NCBI RefSeq assembly: GCF_002929845.1
Contig: NZ_PJJS01000047.1
Span: 51,640 to 115,639, forward strand
DNA from: Cryobacterium sp. M96
Lineage (GTDB): Bacteria; Actinomycetota; Actinomycetes; Actinomycetales; Microbacteriaceae
Direction of reading: 5' to 3'
DNA: 64,000 bases
In this document: piece after piece, positions 1-7,988 of the stretch
How positions within the stretch are numbered: position 1 is the stretch's first letter
Layout: each line of letters starts with the position of its first letter
Translations under genes and position numbers: made by a program
The notes under the pieces: model-generated
What the model saw: only the letters and a program-made list of their open reading frames with translations
What the model was told of the DNA's origin: nothing
Databases searched by the model: none

Positions 1-202
1 CGACCGCGCGGTCGGCGGTGGCGCGGTAGGCGACGAGGTCGTGGAAGCTCGGCTCGAGCATGGTGAAGTCGCCGCTTTCTTCGCGGCGGAAGTGCGGCTG
101 TCGGATTCGCACGTAGAAGCGGGTGTCGCCGCTCTCGGTGACGGATTGCTGTGGCTCCGAGGCGATGAAACCTGACAGGGAGTGTTGGGTGAGAAGTGCC
201 AT
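1..202 (-). CDS. Single-stranded DNA-binding protein-like, plasmid type (partial)
   Basis: Only the first 67 residues lie in the window; the gene continues past position 1. The N terminus MALLTQHSLSGFIASEPQ, followed by a TRFYVRIRQPHFRR stretch and FHDLVAYRATADRA, resembles the short OB-fold SSB-like proteins common on actinobacterial plasmids and integrative elements. An AGGAGG ribosome site (complement of 212-217) lies 9 bases before the ATG and fixes the start. Such proteins are thought to bind ssDNA during plasmid replication or transfer; here that role is inferred. It sits at the outer edge of an accessory region, which supports a mobile-element origin. Confidence 0.65.
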   Translation of the reverse strand, partial: MALLTQHSLSGFIASEPQQSVTESGDTRFYVRIRQPHFRREESGDFTMLEPSFHDLVAYRATADRAV

Positions 203-664
203 GGGACTTGACCTCCTGTGATCGGGCGGATCCTCGTGATTTGCGCTCACTACGAGGTGCGCCGCACACACCTGTTGCGCGATTGGACCCTGCAAGGCGT
301 TCCTGCGCCGTATCCGCATAAATCGTTTGACAAAGCAAAGAGAAATCAAGTCACTCCGCTTGGCTGACCGGGTGATCCGCGGGCTTGTCGTGAGTCGGCG
401 CGCGCATCAGCGGTCCGCTGTCTGCTCGGTTCGCGGGTAGCCCCTGAGCACTGGGGCGTGCGTTCCACCTTCACCGCCTTGCGACGAAAAACTGGAGGGG
501 CTGCGCGGAGCATGATCGCGACGCGGCGGCTCGAGCGCTGCGATGAGCGCATTCTTGGCGCGTGCTTCTCTCATCGCGCGCTGGGACTGGCTTTCAGAGG
601 CTGCTGAGGCGGTACGCGGATCTGCTTTGCCGCCAATCCGTCATGGGAGAAACCATAGAAACTC

Positions 665-702
665 TTGACATTATCGGTTCAAAAAAGTGTAACTTTGTTA
701 CA
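665..702 (+). promoter_or_regulatory. Promoter with palindromic operator upstream of the MurR-like gene
   Basis: TTGACA (665-670) is followed after 17 bases by TGTAAC (688-693), a plausible sigma-A promoter. The -10 hexamer is the left arm of a perfect inverted repeat TGTAAC-TTT-GTTACA (688-702), so a protein bound there would block RNA polymerase. The obvious candidate is the RpiR-type regulator encoded just downstream, through autoregulation. The rest of 203-749 shows no convincing gene. Confidence 0.6.
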
Positions 703-749
703 GGCTCGGGATGGCCCCGAGACTGCAACCCGAGGGGAGGAGGGCGCCC

Positions 750-1703
750 ATGACACCCAAGAAGGACTACAGGCATGCTCCTGATCGTGGCGTCTCGACC
801 GATGCTAGGCGTGAGCTCATCGGACCAACCACTCCGGCTCCGTCAGATGTGGTCGCGAGGCTCCGGGCGATGTTGCCTGGCCTGACCCCGGCGGAGGGCC
901 GGATCGGGCGGGTCCTGCTGTCTGACACCACGGCGGCGTCGGCTCTGACAGTCAACGAGCTCGCCGAATGCGCGTCGACGAGCACCGCGAGCGTGGTCCG
1001 CACCGCTCGGCGTCTCGGTTTTGACGGATACCCGCAGCTCCGGCTCGCGCTGGCTGCGCAGGGTGGTGCGAACCACGACGGTGGTGTCCCGGTGGGCGCC
1101 GACATCGCCGACGGCGACCGGATCGGCGTGGTGTTGACCAAGCTGGCCGCGTTCGAGTCTGAACAGCTCCGCGCCACCGCCGAACTCGTCGATCCCGTCG
1201 CCCTGGAGAAAGTGATCAATTTGATCCGGGCTGCTCGCCGGATCGACGTGTATGGCATCGGCGCGTCTGGCCTGGTCGCGGAGGATCTAACTGCGAAATT
1301 GAACCGGGTCGGACTGGTCGCCCGGGCGTACACCGAACACGACGCGGCGATGGTCAGCGCTTCGCTGCTCGGCCGCGCCGACCTGGCCATCGGCGTTTCC
1401 CACTCGGGAGAGAACCCCGGCACCGTCGCGCCACTGCAATCGGCCCGGTCGACCGGCGCCGGCACGGTGGCCATCACTGGCGCCGCCCGCTCCCGATTGG
1501 CGGCCCACGGCGAACACGTCTTGGTCACCGCGGGTCGAGAGTTTGGCTTCCGTTCCGCAGCGATGGCCAGCCGCACTGGGCAGCTCCTGCTCGTCGACGC
1601 CATCTTTGTCGGCGTCGCACAAACGCTACCCGGTGCCCGAGCCGCGCTGGAACGCACCTACGCCGCCGTCACCTCTCATCCGGGACGAAACAAACAACCA
1701 TGA
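750..1703 (+). CDS. MurR/RpiR family transcriptional regulator
   Basis: A 317-residue regulator with an N-terminal RpiR-type HTH (about residues 30-105; NELAECASTSTASVVRTARR is the recognition region) and a C-terminal SIS sugar-phosphate domain (about 145-290; GIGASGLVAEDL and GVSHSGENPGT are the phosphosugar-binding loops). ATG 750 is preferred over an upstream ATG because GGGGAGGAGG (734-743) sits just before it. Its stop overlaps the upstream candidate ATG of murQ, so the two are one transcript. In E. coli MurR represses murQP and responds to MurNAc-6-phosphate; the same role is inferred here from neighbourhood. The palindrome over its promoter suggests autoregulation. Confidence 0.87.
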   Translation: MTPKKDYRHAPDRGVSTDARRELIGPTTPAPSDVVARLRAMLPGLTPAEGRIGRVLLSDTTAASALTVNELAECASTSTASVVRTARRLGFDGYPQLRLALAAQGGANHDGGVPVGADIADGDRIGVVLTKLAAFESEQLRATAELVDPVALEKVINLIRAARRIDVYGIGASGLVAEDLTAKLNRVGLVARAYTEHDAAMVSASLLGRADLAIGVSHSGENPGTVAPLQSARSTGAGTVAITGAARSRLAAHGEHVLVTAGREFGFRSAAMASRTGQLLLVDAIFVGVAQTLPGARAALERTYAAVTSHPGRNKQP

Positions 1704-1738
1704 ATAGCTTCAACAACACCAGGAACAGGGACAACACC

Positions 1739-2635
1739 ATGGCACTCGCCACATTGGGCACCGAGACCGCAAATGACCACACCACTGACTTGGACACGAT
1801 GTCCGTCGCGGACCTGCTCACCGTGATGAACCAAGAGGACCGCACAGTCCCGGTTGCGGTGGCGGCGGCACTACCGGCGATCGAGAACGCAGTAAATGCG
1901 ATTGTGGGCGCCCGCCGCCGCGGCGGACGGCTGATCTACCTAGGTGCCGGCACCAGCGGCCGACTCGGGGTGCTGGACGCCGTCGAATGCCCACCGACGT
2001 TCGGTACCGACCCCGGGGAAGTCCTCGGGCTTATCGCCGGCGGGGAGCGTGCGTTCCTCCAGGCCGTCGAAGGTGCCGAAGATGATCCCGACCTCGCGGT
2101 GAACGACCTGCGGGCAGTCGGACTCACCGTCGCTGACGTGGTCGTCGGCATCGCCGCCAGCGGCCGAACCCCCTATGTCATCGGCGGTCTGGACCATGCC
2201 CGAAGCGTTGGGGCGGCCACCGTCTCCGTCGCCTGCAATCTCGGCGCGGAGATCAGCAGACACGCCGATGTCGCCATCGAGGTCGACACCGGACCCGAGG
2301 TCCTGACCGGCTCTACCCGGCTGAAGGCAGGCTCGGCGCAAAAGCTGGTGTGCAACATGCTCTCCACCGCCAGCATGATCCGCACCGGAAAAGTCTTCCA
2401 CAACCTGATGGTCGACGTCCAACCCACGAACGCCAAATTGGTCGACCGGGCCCGCCGCATCGTCAGCGACGCCACCGGGGCGGATCCGGATACCGCCGCC
2501 GCTGCAATCGATCAGGCCGGCGGACATGCCAAGACCGCCGTGGTCATGCTGCTCACCGACAGTGATTTCCCCACGGCCACCGCTCGCCTCGAACAGGCTC
2601 TCGGCGACGTCCGCACCGCCATCACGTCACCCTGA
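1739..2635 (+). CDS. murQ: N-acetylmuramic acid 6-phosphate etherase
   Basis: This cytoplasmic lyase cleaves the lactyl ether of MurNAc-6-phosphate to give GlcNAc-6-phosphate and D-lactate during recycling or scavenging of cell-wall sugar. From the ATG at 1739 it is 298 residues, the usual family length. The SIS-fold signatures YLGAGTSGRLGVLDAVECPP, TGSTRLKAGSAQK and FHNLMVDVQPTNAKL are all intact. An alternative ATG at 1700 overlaps the regulator stop (ATGA) but has a weak ribosome site; AGGAACAGGG lies before 1739, and the family consensus (L-TLGTETAN) begins there. It forms an operon with the regulator, and the gene after it is a broken EIIA. Confidence 0.93.
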   Translation: MALATLGTETANDHTTDLDTMSVADLLTVMNQEDRTVPVAVAAALPAIENAVNAIVGARRRGGRLIYLGAGTSGRLGVLDAVECPPTFGTDPGEVLGLIAGGERAFLQAVEGAEDDPDLAVNDLRAVGLTVADVVVGIAASGRTPYVIGGLDHARSVGAATVSVACNLGAEISRHADVAIEVDTGPEVLTGSTRLKAGSAQKLVCNMLSTASMIRTGKVFHNLMVDVQPTNAKLVDRARRIVSDATGADPDTAAAAIDQAGGHAKTAVVMLLTDSDFPTATARLEQALGDVRTAITSP

Positions 2636-2756
2636 GCGAACCGTAACCCACTGCCGCGGGTCGCATCGTGTGTCACGGGCGTGCATCGCTGACGACCATA
2701 ACAACTCTCGATTCGTCTGCAGTTCCCCGCACGTCACACTCCAGGAGACACCGCCA

Positions 2757-3060
2757 TGCCCGAAAACATCCTCAGCCCCCTGCGCGGCACCGTGGTTTCG
2801 CTCGGCGATGTTCCCGACCCCGTGTTCGCCCAGGAAATCGTCGGCGGGGGAGTGGCATTCAACCCTCCCCGGAAATCGGCCCCGTGACGGCTCGTGCGCC
2901 GGTAAGTGGCACCCTCGTCCGGGTCCAGCCGCACGCCTTCGTCATCCAGTCCACGTCGGGGACCGGGATCCTGGTCCACCTTGGCATCGACACGGTTCAC
3001 ATGAATGGCGAGGGCTTCGAGGTGTTGGCCACCGAAGGGTCCACCGTTCGCGGGCGGTGT
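2757..3060 (+). pseudogene. PTS EIIA (glucose-type) remnant, frameshifted
   Basis: An AGGAGA ribosome site precedes ATG 2757, but the EIIA sequence (ENILSPLRGTVVSLGDVPDP) lies in another frame, as if one base were lost right after the start codon. It changes frame again near 2870, where the expected PPREIGPVTARAPVSGT is split by another missing base. The second half keeps the active-site region HAFVIQSTSGTGILVHLGID and HMNGEGFEVL. After about 3060 the expected C terminus cannot be followed. The protein would have phosphorylated the EIIB domain of the PTS permease at 9499. With two lesions and no tail it should be non-functional, so another EIIA would have to serve that permease. Confidence 0.75.
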
Positions 3061-3379
3061 GGCGTTGGACCTGCTTCTGCTTATAGCGCTGTGGCCGCAG
3101 TGGGGCAGGGATCCACCAGTGCGATGGATGGAGCGAGGATAGGCCATCTTTCCAATAGCTGAGGATGTGCTCGGCAACCCGGGTGACCAGTTCAGAATTA
3201 AGCGCCGCCAATTCCAAACCGGACACCCATCGAGTAATACTCACGCGGGGCCGGTCTGCTAGCGCACGATGTTCGTGCGGCGGGTGCTGCCGGTCCGGCG
3301 GAATTCATGCTGTTCTGCATCTTGTTCTTCGCCTGCTCGGCCTGTTCTTTCACGCTGGGAGCGTTCTTGGCCTGTTCTT

Positions 3380-3856
3380 TCATCTTCGGGGCTTCTTCCT
3401 CGGCTTGACGAGGTAGGACTCCCAGCGGGCCTGTATGGGCTTGATCAGGCCGCCGAGGGCGCCCTGGATGAGGGTCTTCATGCCCGCGGCAACGGCCGCG
3501 GCGATGACGATGATCTTCGGCAGAAAGCGATGATCCCGGCGAGCAGATCACTAACCGGGTTGGGTCCGAATACTCCGAATGCAAACTGTAAAGCGAACAA
3601 CACCAGCATGTACTACAGAATCTTTGAGATGATGTCCGACGCGTCCATGGACGAGCTGGTCAAGGCCTTTTTCACACCGCCGCGCTCCATAACGCGGTCA
3701 AAGTCCACCTTTCCGGGCAGCTTCGCCAGTGTCTTGGAGATCAGCTTCGCCACGATCAAGCCGACGATCACAATGACCAGGAACAACAGAAGCTTCGGGA
3801 CAAAAGTCGAGAGCAGCCAGCCCAACTGCAAGGGCGCTGGTGAATTCGTTTTGCAT
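3380..3856 (-). pseudogene. Mechanosensitive-channel-like (TM-helix repeat) membrane protein, decayed
   Basis: A good GGAGG ribosome site precedes an ATG (complement of 3854-3856; MQNEFTSALA), then the frame shifts into a membrane helix (FVPKLLLFLVIVIVGLIVAK) and a DFDRVMERGGVKKAL stretch typical of the CmpX/MscS-like TM-helix family. An in-frame TAG follows SDIISKIL, after which coding sense resumes (YMLVLFALQFAFGVFGPNPV) and shifts again near 3520. The last readable frame ends at the stop complementary to 3380-3382. Three or more lesions make this a pseudogene. Intact relatives are inner-membrane proteins linked to osmotic or envelope stress, which fits the Asp23 cluster next door. Confidence 0.65.
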
Positions 3857-4026
3857 GTCAACCTCCAGAGTTGGGTCGCGCCGATTGGTCGGCAGGGTCA
3901 CTTCGTGTGTCGCGCCTGTCCTAAGTGAAGGGGCGCGTTACGATGCGAACCGAGCGCAAGAGTGCCACACCTCAAAGACGCAGCTACCGGCCGTTTCGTC
4001 ACGCTCGGCGGAAAATGGCCGTACTT

Positions 4027-4356
4027 CTAGCCGATGCTGGCAACCGTCACAGAGATGGTGTTGATGGGGGCAAGCGCCAAAATGGCGGGATTCGCGGCGA
4101 TCGTGTCATGCACACGTCGGCACACTCCGGTGGATGACGCTGCGTCGGCGACGCCGATTCTCGCGGTCACGCTCAGGCTGGCCTTTCCCGTCGTCACGGC
4201 AACTAGTTTCGGTGCCTTTTCCCGCTGCGTAAGGGCATCGACAACAGACCCGACAATCGTGACGACGATCGGCGTGGTCGGGTACAAGGCTGTCACCCCC
4301 GCGACAGACCTTACGATAACTTCGAGATTCCCTGCGAGCTCGGCGGCATCCGTCAT
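4027..4356 (-). CDS. Hypothetical protein of the Asp23 cluster
   Basis: A 109-residue protein with no motif of known function. The start MTDAAELAGNLEVIVRSV and the segment IVVTIVGSVVDALTQRE look like the small conserved proteins found beside Asp23 genes in Microbacteriaceae. Its ATG overlaps the stop of the preceding Asp23-like gene (ATGA), so it is translationally coupled to it. No signal peptide or clear membrane helix is visible. A supporting role in the Asp23 envelope-stress complex is inferred from context only. Upstream of this strand the sigma gene is broken, so expression of the arm is uncertain. Confidence 0.6.
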   Translation of the reverse strand: MTDAAELAGNLEVIVRSVAGVTALYPTTPIVVTIVGSVVDALTQREKAPKLVAVTTGKASLSVTARIGVADAASSTGVCRRVHDTIAANPAILALAPINTISVTVASIG

Positions 4357-4877
4357 GGTGTTGCTTCTTCTTCGCCGTGCTCTGGCTTAGTGAGGTAGAT
4401 GTCGCGAATGATCACGTCGATGCCCGCGATGGCGAGCTCGGTGTGGGTGCGTAGCGCGCCGACGAGCGTGTCTCGCAACTTGTCGGCAAAGGGGGGAATG
4501 TTCTCACCCTTGCAGGCCCTGGCATCGACCGTGACCGTGATCGGAGCTCCCAGCACAGTGAGCTCCCCGTCGAGCCGGCATCGACCCACGATGAGGTTGT
4601 CGACGGTATCGCCTGCCGCGCGAACGAGTCCGCGGACAGCTCCCTCGGTGACGAAGAGTTGCGCGTTCGGCGACGGGTGCGAGATGGGGATGTCGCGCCC
4701 GGACCGGACGTCGAGCACGATCCTGTCCGGGATGGCGGTGACCCAGTTGTCGTCTCGGGCCGGTTGCTCTTCTGCCTCATCCCGGAGCAGCGTGCTCATT
4801 GCGCCGCGCAGGCGCTCAAGGGAGGCCATCGCCATCTGGCACGCAGCCGATGTGTCGATCGACGGGTCGGTGGGCAT
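4353..4877 (-). CDS. Asp23-like envelope stress protein, probable N-terminal frameshift
   Basis: From the internal ATG at 4877 it is 174 residues: MPTDPSIDTSAACQMAMASL, an EGAVRGLVRAAGDTVDNL core and an Asp23-like end (AIAGIDVIIRDIYL). Upstream, another frame reads NDEPDLLDGHTIDELSDYLD directly into the MPTDPS segment. This is the normal N terminus of the family, but it has no start codon in that frame. The ATG at 4943-4945 (complement) would fit if one base were restored after ATGAC. So the gene seems to have lost one base near its start, and translation from 4877 would give a shortened product. It lies downstream of the broken sigma gene and overlaps the next gene by 4 bases. Confidence 0.65.
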   Translation of the reverse strand: MPTDPSIDTSAACQMAMASLERLRGAMSTLLRDEAEEQPARDDNWVTAIPDRIVLDVRSGRDIPISHPSPNAQLFVTEGAVRGLVRAAGDTVDNLIVGRCRLDGELTVLGAPITVTVDARACKGENIPPFADKLRDTLVGALRTHTELAIAGIDVIIRDIYLTKPEHGEEEATP

Positions 4878-4989
4878 CTTGCCTCGGTCGAGGTAGTCGC
4901 TGAGTTCGTCAATGGTGTGGCCATCAAGGAGGTCAGGTTCGTCATTTGACTCGTACCAGGCCGGGGGTGAGGCGGGCGTTTCCTAGTCG

Positions 4990-5555
4990 TCACCGCCAGG
5001 CCTCCATCTCGCGAATCAAAGTTTCGCGGGCGCTAGCAAGCAGCCCGCGAACGGTAGAAAGGGGTAAGTCGAGTTCCTCAGCGATCTCCGAATAACGGTA
5101 GTCCCCAAACTCTCTAGGTCCCAGCGTTGTCGTTGATCCTCCGGAAGGGCGGACAAGACTTGGGAGAGTGCCTCGTTACACGAACGCGCCTCCACTATCT
5201 GCGTCGGTGAATGGTCCTCCGATGCGGGCACGCCGACGTCGTCGAGGTTGGAGTTCTGCCGCCGCGCGCGGATTCGATCAATGCTCTTGTGGCTGGCGAT
5301 GCGCATCAGCCAACTTCTTACCAGCGCAGAATCTTTCAAGGTCGATAGCTTCGCCCATGCCGTGATGAACGTGTCCTGTACGACATCGCCTTCATCGTGG
5401 CTGCAGCCCAGGTTGCGGGTCGCGTGCGCGCGTACCTACGGGCCGTGCCGTCGCACAATCACTTCGAATGCTCGAACGTCTCCGTCAACAGCGCGGTCCA
5501 CCAAGGTGCGGTCGTCGGCGTGGGCCAGCAGTGCCCTGCTCTTGCTATCTGAAAT
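4990..5555 (-). pseudogene. ECF-type RNA polymerase sigma factor, decayed
   Basis: Reading the minus strand from 5555, the protein runs SDSKSRALLAHADDRTL and DGDVRAFEVIVRRHGP, then meets an in-frame TAG where a Tyr is expected. It continues RAHATRNLGCSHDEGDVV (region 2) and WLMRIASHKSIDRIRARR. Near 5115 the frame shifts, after which YRYSEIAEELDLPLSTVRGL (region 4.2 HTH) and a normal C-terminal TGA follow. The expected start position is ATT rather than ATG. A stop, a one-base frameshift and a poor start make it non-functional. In related genomes a sigma factor of this type sits at this place in the Asp23 locus; its loss here suggests the cluster has lost its own regulator. Confidence 0.8.
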
Positions 5556-5675
5556 GTTTGCCCCTCGATTCGCTGGGAACTGTAGCACCGGGTGTGACGA
5601 ACGCGTCGTGGCATGCGTCTACATATTAAGCATTGCAATACGTCCCGTTCAGGGGACACGAACAAGGAGCCTCCC

Positions 5676-6113
5676 ATGGCAGATCTCACCAGACCTACTC
5701 TTTCCACCGCACCGAACTCCGCCTCGGCGACCCCCGGCCGCGGCAAGACCGTGATCAACGACGCTGTGGTGGCAAAGATCGCCGGCATTGCAGCCCGTGA
5801 GGTCAGTGGTGTGCACGCTCTTGGCGGCGGAGCCGCCCGGGCGCTCGGTGCCATCCGCGATGCCCTGAACACCTCGGACGTGAGCCAGGGCATCAACGTG
5901 GAGGTCGGAGAAACTCAGGTCGCGGCCGACGTCACCATTGTCGCGGAGTACCCCATGGCCCTGCAGGATGTGGCCGAGCGGGTGCGGTCTGCCGTGATCC
6001 GTGTGATCGAAGATCTGGTTGGAATGGAGGTCACCGAGGTGAACGTGAACATCAACGACGTGTACCTGCCGACCGACGACAAGGACGAGAAGTCCGAGGC
6101 TCGGGTTCAGTGA
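5676..6113 (+). CDS. Asp23/Gls24 family envelope stress response protein
   Basis: A 145-residue protein with the full Asp23 fold: KTVINDAVVAKIAGIAARE (helix and strand 1), SGVHALGGG, a VEVGETQVAADVTIVAEYP strand and a C-terminal VTEVNVNINDVYLP. Asp23 proteins lie at the inner face of the membrane, anchored by AmaP-like partners, and respond to envelope or alkaline stress. The start is ATG 5676, with AAGGAG at 5664-5669. Its GTGA end overlaps the next gene, which opens a run of five tightly overlapping genes (5676-7897). It is divergent from the broken sigma gene; the 120 bases between (5556-5675) must hold its promoter. Confidence 0.9.
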   Translation: MADLTRPTLSTAPNSASATPGRGKTVINDAVVAKIAGIAAREVSGVHALGGGAARALGAIRDALNTSDVSQGINVEVGETQVAADVTIVAEYPMALQDVAERVRSAVIRVIEDLVGMEVTEVNVNINDVYLPTDDKDEKSEARVQ

Positions 6114-6304
6114 GCACCTTGGCGAAAACGGGGGCTGTGTTCGGAGCCGTGCTTGCTCTGACGTGGCTGGTCCTTGGCTTTTGGCCATGCGTGTTCGTGG
6201 CCGCGGCCATGGCGGTCGGCGCGATCGTCGGGCGGATTATGGACGGAAAGCTGAGCGTTGCGAACCTGGTTGACGCATTCCGGGGCAAGCGGTCGTCGTC
6301 ATGA
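6110..6304 (+). CDS. Small membrane protein, DUF2273-like
   Basis: A 64-residue protein starting at a GTG that overlaps the Asp23 stop by 4 bases. One long hydrophobic stretch (AVFGAVLALTWLVLGFWPCV and on through VAAAMAVGAIVGRIM) makes two membrane helices, followed by a short basic tail (DAFRGKRSSS). Small DUF2273 proteins occur in this position in Asp23 operons across Firmicutes and Actinomycetota and are thought to help hold Asp23 proteins at the membrane. The size, helix layout and gene order all fit. The GTG start is set by the overlap; no other start gives a longer in-frame product. Confidence 0.75.
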   Translation: MSTLAKTGAVFGAVLALTWLVLGFWPCVFVAAAMAVGAIVGRIMDGKLSVANLVDAFRGKRSSS

Positions 6305-6702
6305 CAACCCTCAGTTCCGAAACAGCGGCCCGTCATACGCTATCGCCGACGGTGCTCAAAAACGGCCGGACCACCGTCTCGACTCGTGCTTTGAATCGGT
6401 TAGTGTGTGCGGTCGCGGCGGACGCTCTGGGCGTTGACCCCTCGGCGGTCGGTGCCGAGATCACCGATGATCAGGGCAACCTCGCCCTCACAGTCAGCGC
6501 CCCCATCCGGGTCGTTGCGCTCACCCGTGTGCACCGGGATCCCTCCGTCGTGACTCGCATCGGGGGCACGATTCTGGAGCGGGCCGAGCGCGCCAGGCAG
6601 CACATTCATTACCGGGTGGGCGAGTTGACCGGTTCTACCCTGTCCCGGGTGACCGTGCGGCTCACCGGTGCCGACATTCGACCAGAGGGCCGCGTGCGAT
6701 GA
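6301..6702 (+). CDS. Second Asp23-like protein of the cluster
   Basis: A 133-residue soluble protein that begins at an ATG overlapping the preceding stop (ATGA). The segment TTVSTRALNRLVCAVAADAL resembles the first helix of Asp23, and LTGSTLSRVTVRLTGADI resembles its last strand, but conservation is lower than in the Asp23 gene at 5676. It is probably a divergent Asp23 paralogue that joins the same membrane-tethered complex; this is inferred from position and fold-like pattern. It overlaps the next gene by 4 bases (ATGA). Confidence 0.65.
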   Translation: MTTLSSETAARHTLSPTVLKNGRTTVSTRALNRLVCAVAADALGVDPSAVGAEITDDQGNLALTVSAPIRVVALTRVHRDPSVVTRIGGTILERAERARQHIHYRVGELTGSTLSRVTVRLTGADIRPEGRVR

Positions 6703-7280
6703 CTAAGTATCGTTCCACCTACCAACGGATCAGCCGTCGCGAGCTTTACTCGCCGCGTTCGGTTGCAGCGATCACTCTCGCGATCCTGGCCATCGCCGCC
6801 TGCCTCTGGCTCATGATCGAGATCGTGTTGAACCTGCTCGGCCGGCCGGGGCTCCTCGCGACCCCCGCGGGTATGGCGGGCGCGGTCGCAGGCGTTTCCT
6901 CTGCACCGCCCGTGTTCGTGGGCGGGCTCGGCCTCACCGGCGCCCTCATCGGGCTGCTTCTCCTTGTCGTGGCTGTCACTCCTGGCCGGCGATCTCGCCA
7001 TCTGCTCGAGACCGAACGGGCCGCGACCATCGTCGACAACGAGGTGATCGCATCCGCGTTGGCTCGTGAAGCGGCCCGCGTCGCTGGGTTGGCCCCAGAC
7101 AACGCGCGGGTCACCGTGACCCCCCGTAGCGCCACCGTGCACCTCACTCCTACCTCTGGAACGGCGATCGATCAGCAGGCGGTGCTAACGGCCGTGCGCG
7201 AACAGATTGAGGCTTTTGGATTGCTGCGTTCCCTGCACGCGAAGGTCGTTGTTGTCTCCACGGGGAGGGTGGGCGGATGA
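6699..7280 (+). CDS. DUF6286-type membrane protein of the Asp23 cluster
   Basis: A 193-residue protein with two membrane helices, near residues 22-48 (VAAITLAILAIAACLWLMIE) and 74-95 (GGLGLTGALIGLLLLVVAV). A cytoplasmic C-terminal half follows (about 105-190) with an Asp23-like alpha/beta pattern (ARVTVTPRSATVHLTPTSGT). Proteins of this layout (DUF6286) are typical partners in actinobacterial Asp23 operons. The ATG overlaps the preceding stop. It also overlaps the next gene by 4 bases, which suggests equimolar production as parts of one membrane assembly. Confidence 0.7.
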   Translation: MTKYRSTYQRISRRELYSPRSVAAITLAILAIAACLWLMIEIVLNLLGRPGLLATPAGMAGAVAGVSSAPPVFVGGLGLTGALIGLLLLVVAVTPGRRSRHLLETERAATIVDNEVIASALAREAARVAGLAPDNARVTVTPRSATVHLTPTSGTAIDQQAVLTAVREQIEAFGLLRSLHAKVVVVSTGRVGG

Positions 7281-7897
7281 ACTCCACCAATCGCATCCTC
7301 AACCGCATCTTTGTTTTCCTGGTCGGACTCCTCGTCTTGACCGGTGGCGCGACCCTGGCCCTGGTGGCACTTGTTCCGCTCGTCCGCGACAGCTGGACGA
7401 ACGCAACTCGTGTTGGCATCGATAGGGCAACCCGGTGGCTTCAGGCCACCCCCTTTCCCGAATCCTTGATCCCGGTCAGCGGCAGCTGGTTATGGCTCAT
7501 CGTCCTCGCCGCTGGAGTGCTGCTCATCGCGGTGCTGGTCACCTTCTGCCTGCGTCAAGGCCAAGGGCACACCGGCCGGATCGTCTCACTAAACGGAAAA
7601 ACCAGCAGTGGCGCGGTTGTCATCGAGTCGAGAGTGGCCGAGCACGCCATCCAAGATGCTCTCACAAACCGACCGGAACTTGTTGCCTCCCACGTCTCCA
7701 CCTACCGCGTCAAGAACCAGTCAGCACTGAAGGTGGCCATCACCTGCCGCCGAGGAATCTCACCTCGGGAAGCCAGCCGGATTGTCAACGAGGTGCTCTT
7801 TTCCTTCGATAATCTCCTCGGCCTACAGCTCCCCGCCCTCGTGCAGATTAGCGGCGGCTTCCGCGCGCGAACGACCAATGCCGCCCGCATCCGCTGA
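7277..7897 (+). CDS. AmaP-like membrane anchor of the Asp23 complex
   Basis: A 206-residue protein, last of the overlapping Asp23 run. It has two membrane helices, about residues 10-34 (RIFVFLVGLLVLTGGATLAL) and 73-93 (LWLIVLAAGVLLIAVLVTF). These are followed by a cytoplasmic domain (VVIESRVAEHAIQDAL, LKVAITCRRGISPREASRIV) that resembles the Asp23-binding region of AmaP. AmaP tethers Asp23 to the membrane in Staphylococcus; the same job is inferred here. The ATG overlaps the previous stop, and a short gap separates it from the SDR gene downstream. Confidence 0.7.
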   Translation: MNSTNRILNRIFVFLVGLLVLTGGATLALVALVPLVRDSWTNATRVGIDRATRWLQATPFPESLIPVSGSWLWLIVLAAGVLLIAVLVTFCLRQGQGHTGRIVSLNGKTSSGAVVIESRVAEHAIQDALTNRPELVASHVSTYRVKNQSALKVAITCRRGISPREASRIVNEVLFSFDNLLGLQLPALVQISGGFRARTTNAARIR

Positions 7898-7988
7898 TGA
7901 CTCACCGGCTCACAGAAGTCATCTGACGGCGGTCAGCCGTGCTCCCTCAACCGGCAACATCCACCGATTTTCGATAGGGAGTCACGCC

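Noticed and set aside
407..574. A 55-residue minus-strand frame (MREARAKNALIAALEPPRR...) between the SSB-like gene and the RpiR regulator.
   Set aside because: No ribosome site precedes it and no family is recognised; it may be chance.
2942..3244. Minus-strand frame opposite the EIIA remnant.
   Set aside because: It has no recognisable protein features, while the plus strand carries clear EIIA motifs.
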